64,000 nt of DNA from an uncultured Verrucomicrobiota bacterium (GTDB lineage Bacteria > Verrucomicrobiota > Verrucomicrobiia > Verrucomicrobiales > Verrucomicrobiaceae): contig CAINGK010000166.1 in the NCBI GenBank assembly GCA_903848465.1, forward strand, positions 1 through 64,000, read 5' to 3'. The notes below the pieces were generated by a model. It was not told the origin of the DNA. It worked only from the letters and a program-made list of their open reading frames with translations, and made no database searches. The position numbers and the translations under genes were made by a program. Below are positions 34,524-43,337 of this stretch, one piece after another (position 1 is the first letter of the stretch; every line of letters starts with the position of its first letter).

Positions 34524-37337
34524 ATGACACGCATCATTGCTTCTTTCGTTCTTCTGCTTGCTGCCTCGCTCCAAGCTGAGGACGCCACGTCCCTTTTCGT
34601 GCGCCGCGTGTGGCCACTCTTCCAGGAAAAGTGCCTCGCCTGCCACGGCAATGACGAACAAAAAATCAAAGGCGGCTTCGACATGCGCACGCTGCAAAGC
34701 ACCCTCAAAGGCGGCGAAAGCGAAAAGCCCTCCATCGTCCCCGGCAAACCAGAAGAAAGCCCCCTCTATCTCGCCTCCACCCGCCAGCACGAGGATGATT
34801 GGGACGCCATGCCGCCGAAGGAAGCAGACAAACTCTACTCAGAGCAGTTGAGCTGGATCAAAGACTGGATCACCGGCGGTGCCCCATGGCCGGATGAAGC
34901 CAAACGCAGCGCCCTAGCAAAAGCCAACGCCGACAAATGGAGCGCCGAAGACGGCATCACCGTAAAAACCACCGGCGCACTCTCCCCCGAATGGGCCAAC
35001 CGCCGCTACAAGCCGGAAGGTCTCTGGGCCTATCAACCCGTGAAAAAGCCAGCGGTCAAAAGCGCCAACGCCATCGACGAACTGCTCGCCCTGCACCTGC
35101 CCGAAGGCGTGCAACCCGCGCCCGCCACCGATGCCCGCACCTTCATCCGCCGCGCCACCTTTGACCTCACCGGCCTCCCACCCACCCCCGAAGAAATCAC
35201 CGCCTTCGAAAAAGAGTTCATCCAGGATCAAGCCTCCAGCATCCAGCATCTAGTCAGCCGCCTGCTCGCCTCGCCGCACTACGGCGAGCGCATGGCCCGC
35301 CACTGGCTCGATGTCACCCGCTACGCCGACAGCAGCGGCTTCGCCAACGATTACGAGCGCGGCAACTCCTGGCGCTACCGCGACTACGTCGTACGCAGCT
35401 TCAATGCCGACAAACCCTACAACCAGTTCATCAAAGAACAGATCGCCGGTGATGAAATGCATCCCGACAATTCCGAAACACTCATCGCCACCGGCTTCCT
35501 CCGCATGGGCCCCTGGGAACTCACCGCCATGGAAGTCGCCAAGGTCGCACGCCAGCGCTTCCTCGATGATGTGACCAACAGCGTCGGCGAAACCTTCCTC
35601 GCCCACTCCCTCCAATGCGCCCGCTGCCACGATCACAAGTTCGACCCCGTGCCCACGCATGACTACTACTCCATGCAGGCCTGCTTCGGCACCACCCAGC
35701 TTGCCGAACGCCCCGCCCCATTTTTGCCTTCGGAAAACACCACCGGTTTCGATGAAAGCAAATACCTGGAAACACGCCGCATCGAACACATGACCATGCT
35801 CGCCCGTCTTGACGACAAGCTGCTCGCCAACTCCGAGAAATGGTTCGCCGCAAAGAAGCTCGACCACAGCGCCTGGGACAAAGCCGTAGCCTCCGCTCGC
35901 GCCTTCATCGCCAACGGCGGCAAAATGAAGAAGAACCGTAGCTTCACCGGCGTCTTTGAAACCGCCCGCACTGCGTTGCAGAAGCAAAACATACCCGAAG
36001 ACCAATACCCGCCCAAGCTCGTCGGCTTCGCACCGGAGGACTACGGCAACGAACGCGTCGCGCGCAAAGGCCTCGAACGCCTGAAGTGGGAACTGGAACG
36101 CTACGAACCCTTTGCCTTCAGCGTCTATGATGGCCGCACACCACAGGTCACCAGTATCTACCAGCCAGTTCGCATGCCCCAGGACCGCATGACAAACGGC
36201 GAACTAGAACAAACCGCCATCCTCGGCGGCGGCGATCCCTTTTCACCCACCAAACCCGTGAAACCCGCCGCCCTGTCCGTACTCAGCAGCGTCGAGTTTC
36301 CCGATGCCATCGTTGGCCGCCGCACCGCACTGGCCAATTGGATCGCCAGCAAAGACAACCCGCTCACCACCCGTGCCATCGTCAATCGCCTCTGGCTCTG
36401 GCACTTCGGCCAAGCCATCGCTGGCAATCCCAACAACTTCGGCAGCACCGGCAAAAAGCCCACGCATCCCGAACTCCTCGACTGGCTCGCCGCCACGCTG
36501 GTCGAGAAAAACTGGTCCCTCAAAGAACTGCATCGCCTCATCATGACCAGCGCCGCCTATCAGCGCAGTTCGGCATTCACTGGCAAGTTAACCCACGAGG
36601 AAGCCGAGAAATCCTACGCCGCATTCAAACCCCGCCGCCTCATGGCCGAAGAAATGCGCGATGCCATGCTCAGCATCACCGGCGAGCTGAACCCAACACT
36701 CGGCGGCATTCCCAACCGCCCCGAGATCAACATCGAAGTCGCCATGCAGCCACGTCAGGTCATGGGCACCTTCGCCTCCGCCTGGGTGCCCAATGCGAAG
36801 CCCGCGCAGCGCCACCGCCGCAGCCTCTATGCCTTGAAGATTCGCGGCGTGCGCGATCCCTTCATGGAAGTCTTCAACGAACCCGGCCCCGACTTCTCCT
36901 GCGAAGCCCGCGATGTCTCCACCGTCACGCCCCAGGTCTTCAGCCTCTTCAATGGCCAGGCCAGCTACGACCGCGCACTCGCTCTCGCAAATCGCGTGAT
37001 GAAGGAAAAGCCAGCCGATGTGATCACCCGCCTCTTCCAGCTCACCTATGGCCGCCCACCCTCCGCCGCCGAAAAATCCGCCTGCACCACCCACTGGCAG
37101 GACATGGTAGCCCGACAAACCACCATCGCCTTCAAACAGCCGCAGCCACCGCTCAGTGTGAAACGCGATGCAGTGGAGGAAAACACCGGCGAAAAATTCA
37201 GCTTCCAGGAAAAGCTCCCCGGCTACGCCGATTTCATCCCCGATCTCCAACCCGCCGATGTCGATGCACAAACGCGTGCGCTTGCCGATGTCTGCCTCGT
37301 CCTGCTGAACTCGAATGAATTCGTTTACCTCTACTGA
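34524..37337 (+). CDS. Secreted DUF1549/DUF1553 (PSD1) cytochrome-type protein
   Basis: The ATG at 34524 opens a signal peptide (TRIIASFVLLLAASLQA) and a 937-residue protein. Order of domains: planctomycete-type cytochrome c with haem site CLACH (37-41), DUF1549 (about 170-370, with FIRRATFDLTGLPPTPEEI, ARHWLDVTRYADSSG and CARCHDHKFDPV, a second CxxCH), then DUF1553 in the C-terminal half (WHFGQAIAGNPNNFG, SAAYQRSS, LFNGQAS). The family is typical of Planctomycetes and Verrucomicrobia and is normally followed directly by a DUF1501 gene; function is unproven, perhaps sulfated-polysaccharide oxidation. Here the DUF1501 gene is 6 kb further on, beyond a restriction-modification pair. Confidence 0.9.
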   Translation: MTRIIASFVLLLAASLQAEDATSLFVRRVWPLFQEKCLACHGNDEQKIKGGFDMRTLQSTLKGGESEKPSIVPGKPEESPLYLASTRQHEDDWDAMPPKEADKLYSEQLSWIKDWITGGAPWPDEAKRSALAKANADKWSAEDGITVKTTGALSPEWANRRYKPEGLWAYQPVKKPAVKSANAIDELLALHLPEGVQPAPATDARTFIRRATFDLTGLPPTPEEITAFEKEFIQDQASSIQHLVSRLLASPHYGERMARHWLDVTRYADSSGFANDYERGNSWRYRDYVVRSFNADKPYNQFIKEQIAGDEMHPDNSETLIATGFLRMGPWELTAMEVAKVARQRFLDDVTNSVGETFLAHSLQCARCHDHKFDPVPTHDYYSMQACFGTTQLAERPAPFLPSENTTGFDESKYLETRRIEHMTMLARLDDKLLANSEKWFAAKKLDHSAWDKAVASARAFIANGGKMKKNRSFTGVFETARTALQKQNIPEDQYPPKLVGFAPEDYGNERVARKGLERLKWELERYEPFAFSVYDGRTPQVTSIYQPVRMPQDRMTNGELEQTAILGGGDPFSPTKPVKPAALSVLSSVEFPDAIVGRRTALANWIASKDNPLTTRAIVNRLWLWHFGQAIAGNPNNFGSTGKKPTHPELLDWLAATLVEKNWSLKELHRLIMTSAAYQRSSAFTGKLTHEEAEKSYAAFKPRRLMAEEMRDAMLSITGELNPTLGGIPNRPEINIEVAMQPRQVMGTFASAWVPNAKPAQRHRRSLYALKIRGVRDPFMEVFNEPGPDFSCEARDVSTVTPQVFSLFNGQASYDRALALANRVMKEKPADVITRLFQLTYGRPPSAAEKSACTTHWQDMVARQTTIAFKQPQPPLSVKRDAVEENTGEKFSFQEKLPGYADFIPDLQPADVDAQTRALADVCLVLLNSNEFVYLY

Positions 37338-37339
37338 CC

Positions 37340-37440
37340 CGTAACGATGCACGCGATGATGCCCATGCTCACTGGAACGAGTCATACAAGTGTAGCCGCA
37401 TTCACCAGAATGCGGATTGCCGTTCGGCTGCATTGTTACG
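37340..37440. repeat. Inverted-repeat element after the DUF1553 gene
   Basis: It begins 3 bases after the stop codon. Outer arms CGTAACGATGCA and TGCATTGTTACG pair with one mismatch and enclose a perfect hairpin CCGCATTC-ACCA-GAATGCGG (37396-37415). It probably acts as a terminator or marks a repeat insertion. The remainder of the gap (37441-37634) shows no gene. Confidence 0.65.
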
Positions 37441-37634
37441 GCTGAGCCAGCACAACCTTTGTTCAGCGTTTTACAGAGCGTTCTTGCACTTCTTCCGGCG
37501 CTTGGCTACCATCGGACTTCCTCGCCATTTTTAATCCCACGAATGACCTTCTGACCACCCATACATAAACCAATTCGCGTAGCTTCGGCTGCTGTCCGTC
37601 TCGAAACCTAGGAAATTTCGCAAACACAGGACAT

Positions 37635-37675
37635 GCGCTCAAAGCACGCCCCGAATGGGGGCGTGTTGAAAGCGC
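37635..37675. repeat. Palindrome upstream of the modification gene
   Basis: A perfect stem CACGCCCC-GAATG-GGGGCGTG at 37645-37665, extended imperfectly by GCGCT-type arms on both sides. It directly abuts the larger inverted repeat that follows. Confidence 0.7.
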
Positions 37676-37767
37676 TCCTGTGTGGGCCTTCCTAGGTGCC
37701 TGAGACGGGGCGTGTGTAGGCACGCCCCTCATCGTATTCAGGCACCCAGGAAAGGGTTCACACAGGA
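37676..37767. repeat. 92-bp inverted repeat immediately upstream of the modification gene
   Basis: The left end TCCTGTGTG...CCTAGGTGCCTGA pairs with the right end TCAGGCACCCAGG...CACACAGGA, and the centre is a perfect GGGGCGTG-TGTAGG-CACGCCCC hairpin (37707-37728). The same 8-bp stem sequence occurs in the neighbouring palindrome. It ends 11 bases before the first possible start codon of the mod gene, so it could act on mod expression. Confidence 0.75.
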
Positions 37768-37778
37768 CAGACCTCCCA

Positions 37779-39761
37779 ATGACAGGGCTGATTCGCACGC
37801 AGCGAACAGCCATGCCTGCAAACACAGACAAGGACGCCACTGCGTCCTTCCGCTGGGGACCGGCCAGTCCCCATCCGCTTTCCTTGATGCGCACCGAACT
37901 GGTGTGGGATGGCAAATACGACGAATACGGTAACCGCCGCGAGGTGGACATCGCCGCGTGGTCACTACCCATGCAGAAGATCGAAACCGTCGATGAACCA
38001 CGCCAACGCGCCGAGGCCGAGGGCCAGATGGAGCTGTTTGAAAAGCAGCTCGGTGGCAGGAAGCGCGATGACTTCCGCAATCGCCTCATCTGGGGCGACA
38101 ACAAGCTGGTCATGGCCAGCTTGTTGAAAGAGTTCAAAGGCAAAATCGACCTCATCTACATCGACCCGCCGTTTGATGTTGGCGCGGACTTCACGATGGA
38201 CGTGCCCATCGGCGATGGGAAGGAAACCGTGAGCAAGGACCAATCGACCTTGGAGATGGTCGCCTACCGCGACATGTGGGGCAAGGGCACCGACTCGTAT
38301 CTGCACATGATGTATGAGCGGCTGACGCTGATGCGAGAGCTTTTGTCCGAGACAGGCTCACTCTATGTTCATTGCGACTATCGAGTTACTGCCATGCTAA
38401 GGATGATCCTTGAGGGTGTGTTTGGGAAGGACAACTATCTGAATGAAGTGATCTGGCACTACAGGAGCGGCGGCACACCCGAGAATCAATTTGCCTTCAA
38501 ACACGACACAATTCACTACGTCTCAAAATCTCAATCTTGGTATTTCGACGTGGACGCCGCAGGGGTTGCGCGTGGAGCTGAAAAACGCAACAACATGAAG
38601 CGTGAGGTAGATGAGGACGGCAGAATATATTTCACCATCAAATCAGCGGGCCGGATTTATCGTTATTATGAGGATGAAAAGATGGCTCCGCCTGATGTTT
38701 GGACTGACATTAGCCATCTCCAACAAAAAGACCCAGAACGGGTTGGTTACGCGACACAAAAACCAGAAAAACTTCTGGAAAGAGTCATTCAAGCAAGCTG
38801 TCCAGAAGGTGGCTTGGTTGCTGATTTCTTTGGAGGCAGTGGGACAACGGCTGCTGTAGCAGAAAGACTGGGGAGACGCTGGATCATGTCTGACCTCGGG
38901 CGCTTTGCGATTCACACGAGCCGCAAGCGCTTGATCGAACTCCAGCGCAAGCTTCACATTGAAGGCCAAACTTATCGTGCCTTCGACGTTCACAACCTGG
39001 GCCGCTACGAACGGCAGTGGTGGCAGAAGGATCGGCTGAAAGGCGCTGAGGAGGAGCATCGCCGCGTGGTGCTGGAGTTCTTCAAGAGCGAAGTACTGAC
39101 CTCACCACCGAATCCGTTGCTGCATGGGCGCAAGGCCGGGGCCTTCTGCCATGTGGATGGCATTGATGGCCTGTTCACACGCGATGAGGCTCGCGCAGTC
39201 GCCGAAGCCGTGAGGAGTGCGGGCGGGCGCGAGGTGTTCTGCCTCGCGTGGGAGTTTGAGATGGAACTGCGCACCTTCACGCTCGCGCTGGAAGCCGAGC
39301 TGGGCGTGAAGATGAAGCTGGTGCCGATCCCACGCGAAATCATGGAGAAGAACCGCAAGTCACCGCCACCGTTTCTGGAGATGGCGGTGCTGGAAGCGGA
39401 GGTCGTGGTCAGAAAAGCTGAAAATGGAAAGCAGAAAGCAGAAATGTGCTGCGATGTGAAGCTGATGAAGTTTCTGCCCTCACTCTCCGAAGTGCCTGGC
39501 AAAGAACTCGAAGCACTCATGGAACGGGCGGTGAAAAGCGGCATGGATTTCATCGACTTCTGGGCGGTGGACTTCGACTGGCACCCGGATAAGCCTTTCA
39601 ACCATGACTGGCAGGACTACCGCACACGGAAGGATCGTAGTCTGAAGACGGTAAGCGATGCCGGGCATGTCTATGCCAAACGCGGCAAGCACACGATCTG
39701 CGTGAAGGTCGTGGATGTGTTCGGCTGCGATACAAGCATCACACTGGAGGTGGGAGCATGA
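37779..39761 (+). CDS. Type III-like adenine-specific DNA methyltransferase (Mod)
   Basis: A 660-residue beta-class N6-adenine methyltransferase. The catalytic motif DPPF (129-132, in DLIYIDPPFD) comes before the AdoMet motif ADFFGGSGTT (348-357), the order expected of type III Mod proteins. The segment between them (about 190-345) holds the target-recognition region and is clearly AT-richer (bases 38340-38870). A later start at 37812 (MPANTDKD) is possible. The C-terminal quarter (FNHDWQDYRTRKDRSL) is shared by stand-alone Mod-like partners of helicase-nucleases. With the Res gene downstream it would protect host DNA by methylating one strand of an asymmetric site. Confidence 0.9.
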   Translation: MTGLIRTQRTAMPANTDKDATASFRWGPASPHPLSLMRTELVWDGKYDEYGNRREVDIAAWSLPMQKIETVDEPRQRAEAEGQMELFEKQLGGRKRDDFRNRLIWGDNKLVMASLLKEFKGKIDLIYIDPPFDVGADFTMDVPIGDGKETVSKDQSTLEMVAYRDMWGKGTDSYLHMMYERLTLMRELLSETGSLYVHCDYRVTAMLRMILEGVFGKDNYLNEVIWHYRSGGTPENQFAFKHDTIHYVSKSQSWYFDVDAAGVARGAEKRNNMKREVDEDGRIYFTIKSAGRIYRYYEDEKMAPPDVWTDISHLQQKDPERVGYATQKPEKLLERVIQASCPEGGLVADFFGGSGTTAAVAERLGRRWIMSDLGRFAIHTSRKRLIELQRKLHIEGQTYRAFDVHNLGRYERQWWQKDRLKGAEEEHRRVVLEFFKSEVLTSPPNPLLHGRKAGAFCHVDGIDGLFTRDEARAVAEAVRSAGGREVFCLAWEFEMELRTFTLALEAELGVKMKLVPIPREIMEKNRKSPPPFLEMAVLEAEVVVRKAENGKQKAEMCCDVKLMKFLPSLSEVPGKELEALMERAVKSGMDFIDFWAVDFDWHPDKPFNHDWQDYRTRKDRSLKTVSDAGHVYAKRGKHTICVKVVDVFGCDTSITLEVGA

Positions 39762-39832
39762 ACCGGAGCGATGACAGAATCATGGTGGACAAAATCATTG
39801 CCAATCCGCCGCCGATCCAAACTGATTTCTGA
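39758..39832 (+). CDS. Possible 24-residue ORF overlapping the mod stop
   Basis: ATG at 39758 overlaps the mod stop (ATGA) and encodes a 24-residue peptide MNRSDDRIMVDKIIANPPPI... ending at 39832. The arrangement is that of translational coupling, but the DNA is part of a repeat pattern (GACAGAATCAT and GACAAAATCATT units), so the frame may be accidental. Confidence 0.3.
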   Translation: MNRSDDRIMVDKIIANPPPIQTDF

Positions 39833-39858
39833 TGATTCTGTCCTTAATGATTTTGTCA
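39770..39858. repeat. Paired inverted motifs between mod and res
   Basis: GACAGAATCAT (39773-39783) and GACAAAATCATT (39788-39799) are followed in inverted form by ATGATTCTGTC (39832-39842) and AATGATTTTGTC (39846-39857). The spacing allows either long imperfect pairing across the gap or protein binding to four half-sites just ahead of res. Confidence 0.6.
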
Positions 39859-39874
39859 CCAATTCTTTCTCACC

Positions 39875-42800
39875 ATGCCTGAAGCCCAAACCCTGACCAT
39901 CAAGACCGAATCGCTCGAACCGCTGTTCGCCGCATGGGATGAGCCGACGAAGCATCGCGTGCGTGCCGAGAGTGGTGTGGGTGCGGATGAACGGCAGGGC
40001 CGCAGGCCAAGCGGCATCGGCATCGCACAGAACCTGCGACCTGAGGTGAAGATGTGGCGCGAGTCGTTCTATCCGGGTGCCAGTGACACGTCACGTTATC
40101 TGCTGAATCACTGGTTTGGCCGAGCGCACAGCGTGGGTGGGAATGAGTTCCGCTATTACTTCTGCCAGCGTGAGGCGGTGGAGACGCTGGTGTATTTGAA
40201 GGAGGTGCGTGGCGTGGACTGCCTGTCACAGCTCATCGCGGAGTTTGGCGGTGCGTATGCTGAAACGGCTGCGCTGGGCGTGACGGAGGAGGAAGATGCC
40301 TGGAGCCGCTACGCCTTCAAGATGGCGACTGGTTCCGGCAAAACCAAGGTGATGAGTCTCGCCATCGTGTGGAGCTACTTTCATGCGTTGCGAGAGAGCG
40401 ATTCACCGATGGCGAAGCATTTCGTCGTGGTGGCTCCGAACCTGACGGTGTTTGAGCGCTTGAAGGAAGACTTCAAACCGGAGGGCGGTGGGCCGGACAT
40501 CTTTGACAACGACCCGCTGATCCCGGTGGAGTGGCGTGGTGACTGGAACCTGACGACCGTACTGCAAGACGAGGCCAGCGGTGCCAACACCGGCGGCACG
40601 CTGTACCTGACGAACATTCACCGGCTGTTCGACAACAGCCGCAAACGCGAGAGCGGCGAGATGCACGACTGGATGGGACCGACCGTCAGCAAGGCCAATG
40701 CACTGGACACCAGCGCCGCTTTGCGGGAGCGCATCACGGGCCATCAGCGGGTGATGGTGCTCAATGATGAAGCGCACCACGTCTGGGACCCGGATTCGGC
40801 ATGGAACGAGGCGATCAAGTTTCTGCACGACACCATCCGCAAGCGCGCCAACGGCGGACTCGTGGCGCAGCTCGATTTCTCCGCCACACCGAAGGACAAC
40901 AAGGCGAACTACTTCAAGCACATCGTCTGCGACACACCACTGGGCGAGGCGGTGGACGCGGGCATCGTGAAGACGCCAGTGATTGGCTCCGTGGGCAAGC
41001 TGATCGAACAGCACACAGACAATGCGTCGCACCGATACGAGATGCACATCAAGCTGGGGTATGAACGCTGGCTGAAGAGCCGGGATGAATGGCTCAAGAG
41101 CGGCAAGAAGCCGCTGCTCTTCATCATGTGCGAGAACACCAAGGCTGCGGATGAAATCACGGCACGGCTCAATGGCGATGCCGTCTTCAAAGAGCTGAAT
41201 GGCAGGACCATCAACCTGCACACGAACCTGAAGGGCAAGGTCAAGAAGATCGGCACTGGGGCGAGTGCTCGTGAGGAGTTCGTGGAGAGCGACAAGGACA
41301 TCAGTGACGAAGACCTGAAGGCACTGCGCAAGCTGAGCCGCGAACTCGATGGCAACAGCAGCCCGTATTGCTGCATCGTGAGCGTGCTGATGCTCAGGGA
41401 GGGCTGGGACGTGCGCAACGTGACAACGATTGTGCCGCTGCGCCCCTACAGCTCGCCAGCCGGCATTTTGCCAGAGCAAACGCTGGGCCGCGGCCTGCGC
41501 CGCATGACTCCGCCGGGACAGGCTCATGAAGTTGTGGCCGTGGTGGAGCATGAGGCCTTCGCGCGGCTCTATCGCGACGAGCTGGCGCAGGAGGGATTGC
41601 CGCTGGAAACCGTGGACGTGACCAACGTGCCGACCACGACGATCTCGATCTACCCCGACACGACGAAGAAGGACGCGCCGGCGCTGGACATCCTGATCCC
41701 ACGTCTGACCGCTGCCAGCCAAACCTTGCCCGTGCTGGGAGCGATCACAGAAGCGGAAGTGCGTGCGGCCTTCAGCCCCTACAAGCCGCTGCCGCTCGGC
41801 TCCCTCGGTCCCACCGAACTCAACTACCAAGAGCGCCACCTCATCAGCGGCCAGCTCGTGGCTGAGATGAAGGTAAACCTGGCACTGCTGGAGTCAGGTG
41901 TTGGCGCGGTGTCATTCTTTGTTCAGGAACTGGAATACGTGTGCAAAATCAAGAGCACGCATCAGGTGCTTGCCCCGCTCGTGCAGTTCTTCCTTGAGCA
42001 AGTGCTCTTTGGTGGCGGGCATTCACTCTTTGATTCCGCGCTCGCGTCGAGGCTGTCGGCAGGTGATGTGCGCGAACATGTGCGTGCCGTCTTTGTGCCG
42101 CTCATTCGTCAGAAGACTGTGCAGCAGCAGACGCGTGAGAGGGAGGCCACGCCCGTCTCCGTAACGTCTTGGAGACCCTTCCAAGTGACCGTGAGCGAGC
42201 GCCGCCCGGTGCAGCAGTCGCCACGCACGATATTCAATCTGGTGACATGCAACCGCACGCTGGAGACGACTTTTGTTGGGTGGTGCAGCAGTGCCTCCGA
42301 TGTCGCTGCCTTCGCCAAGAACGCCGGGCCGCAATGCCTGCGCATTGACTACCTCTCGGATGGGATGCGGCTGGCCTTCTACACGCCGGATTTCTTTGTC
42401 CGCATCACGCCCGGCAACTACTACCTCGTCGAGACGAAAGGGCAGGTGGACAAGGACGTGCCGATCAAAGCCCGCGCTGCGGTGGAGTGGTGCAAGGCCG
42501 CATCCACGAAGCTGGTGAAATGGGAATATGTGTTCGTGCCCGAAGGCGTCTTCCAGCGCTTCCAAGGCCACACGATTGCCGAGCTGGTGCGCACGTGTGC
42601 GCCATCGCTCAATGACCTGATCAACGAGAAGAAATTTCAGGATGAAATGCCCTTGTTCGCGAATCAAGGCTTGCTGGAAGCGAAGGTAGCAGAGACTCAG
42701 GCCATCGTTGATGACACGCTGCTCGCCAACCTGCCGGAACGTCTGCGCAAGGCGGCGGATGAAGCCATCTCGCTCTACCGTTTCTTTGAGAAGAAGCAGG

Positions 42801-43294
42801 GCGTGAATTACGCGCCCGTTTTCACGGCGTTGCTCGGTGTCGTCGATGAAGCAGCCAAAGGTTTGATCATCCAGAAACTCACCAAGCACATGCCGAACAA
42901 CATGGTCTCGCAGAAAGACTGGTTCGACCCTTACCTCGCCAGCATCGACTCCAAGATGCACCGGCACTATCAGGAGATGGGCCGGAACTTGAAGAAGACG
43001 CTCGTCTTCAAAACCGGCGTGTCACCACTCGGCCTGCTCAGGAACGCGCTCGACTACGCGTTGCACGACAATGCAAAGCTCACGGGTGTGTTTGAAGACA
43101 TCAAAGCCGAGTTCCACTTCCCGGAAGCGAAGACATTGCTGGCCGAGGCGAAAGCCATCAACGATTTCCGCAACACTCGCGTCGCCCATCAGGAGAAGCC
43201 GCTGACCAATCCCGCCGAAGCAAAGACAGCTCTCATTCAGTGGGTGCAGGGCTTGGGCAGGCTGTGGATGGCTGCCAAGGCTGCTCACGGGTGA
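39875..43294 (+). CDS. Type III-like restriction enzyme, helicase-nuclease (Res)
   Basis: A 1139-residue superfamily 2 helicase with a C-terminal nuclease. Walker A is TGSGKT (152-157), the DEAH box is NDEAHHVWD (297-305), motif VI-type sequence is EQTLGRGLRRM, and the nuclease is a PD-(D/E)xK type with YTPDFFVRI and LVETKG (about 835-855). The tail has FRNTRVAHQEKP. It resembles the group of large DEAD/DEAH restriction endonucleases annotated with stand-alone Mod partners rather than classic EcoP1I Res, but the general architecture is the same: ATP-driven translocation followed by cleavage of unmethylated DNA. It lies 113 bases after mod and ends 43 bases before the DUF1501 gene. Confidence 0.9.
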   Translation: MPEAQTLTIKTESLEPLFAAWDEPTKHRVRAESGVGADERQGRRPSGIGIAQNLRPEVKMWRESFYPGASDTSRYLLNHWFGRAHSVGGNEFRYYFCQREAVETLVYLKEVRGVDCLSQLIAEFGGAYAETAALGVTEEEDAWSRYAFKMATGSGKTKVMSLAIVWSYFHALRESDSPMAKHFVVVAPNLTVFERLKEDFKPEGGGPDIFDNDPLIPVEWRGDWNLTTVLQDEASGANTGGTLYLTNIHRLFDNSRKRESGEMHDWMGPTVSKANALDTSAALRERITGHQRVMVLNDEAHHVWDPDSAWNEAIKFLHDTIRKRANGGLVAQLDFSATPKDNKANYFKHIVCDTPLGEAVDAGIVKTPVIGSVGKLIEQHTDNASHRYEMHIKLGYERWLKSRDEWLKSGKKPLLFIMCENTKAADEITARLNGDAVFKELNGRTINLHTNLKGKVKKIGTGASAREEFVESDKDISDEDLKALRKLSRELDGNSSPYCCIVSVLMLREGWDVRNVTTIVPLRPYSSPAGILPEQTLGRGLRRMTPPGQAHEVVAVVEHEAFARLYRDELAQEGLPLETVDVTNVPTTTISIYPDTTKKDAPALDILIPRLTAASQTLPVLGAITEAEVRAAFSPYKPLPLGSLGPTELNYQERHLISGQLVAEMKVNLALLESGVGAVSFFVQELEYVCKIKSTHQVLAPLVQFFLEQVLFGGGHSLFDSALASRLSAGDVREHVRAVFVPLIRQKTVQQQTREREATPVSVTSWRPFQVTVSERRPVQQSPRTIFNLVTCNRTLETTFVGWCSSASDVAAFAKNAGPQCLRIDYLSDGMRLAFYTPDFFVRITPGNYYLVETKGQVDKDVPIKARAAVEWCKAASTKLVKWEYVFVPEGVFQRFQGHTIAELVRTCAPSLNDLINEKKFQDEMPLFANQGLLEAKVAETQAIVDDTLLANLPERLRKAADEAISLYRFFEKKQGVNYAPVFTALLGVVDEAAKGLIIQKLTKHMPNNMVSQKDWFDPYLASIDSKMHRHYQEMGRNLKKTLVFKTGVSPLGLLRNALDYALHDNAKLTGVFEDIKAEFHFPEAKTLLAEAKAINDFRNTRVAHQEKPLTNPAEAKTALIQWVQGLGRLWMAAKAAHG

Positions 43295-43337
43295 ATGCGT
43301 GTTATTTTCCGACACTCCGAGCGTTTAAGCGGGGAGA

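Noticed and set aside
37340-43337. Larger defence island (BREX, DISARM, Thoeris and similar)
   Set aside because: Only mod and res are present; neighbours on both sides are envelope/metabolic genes with no defence domains.
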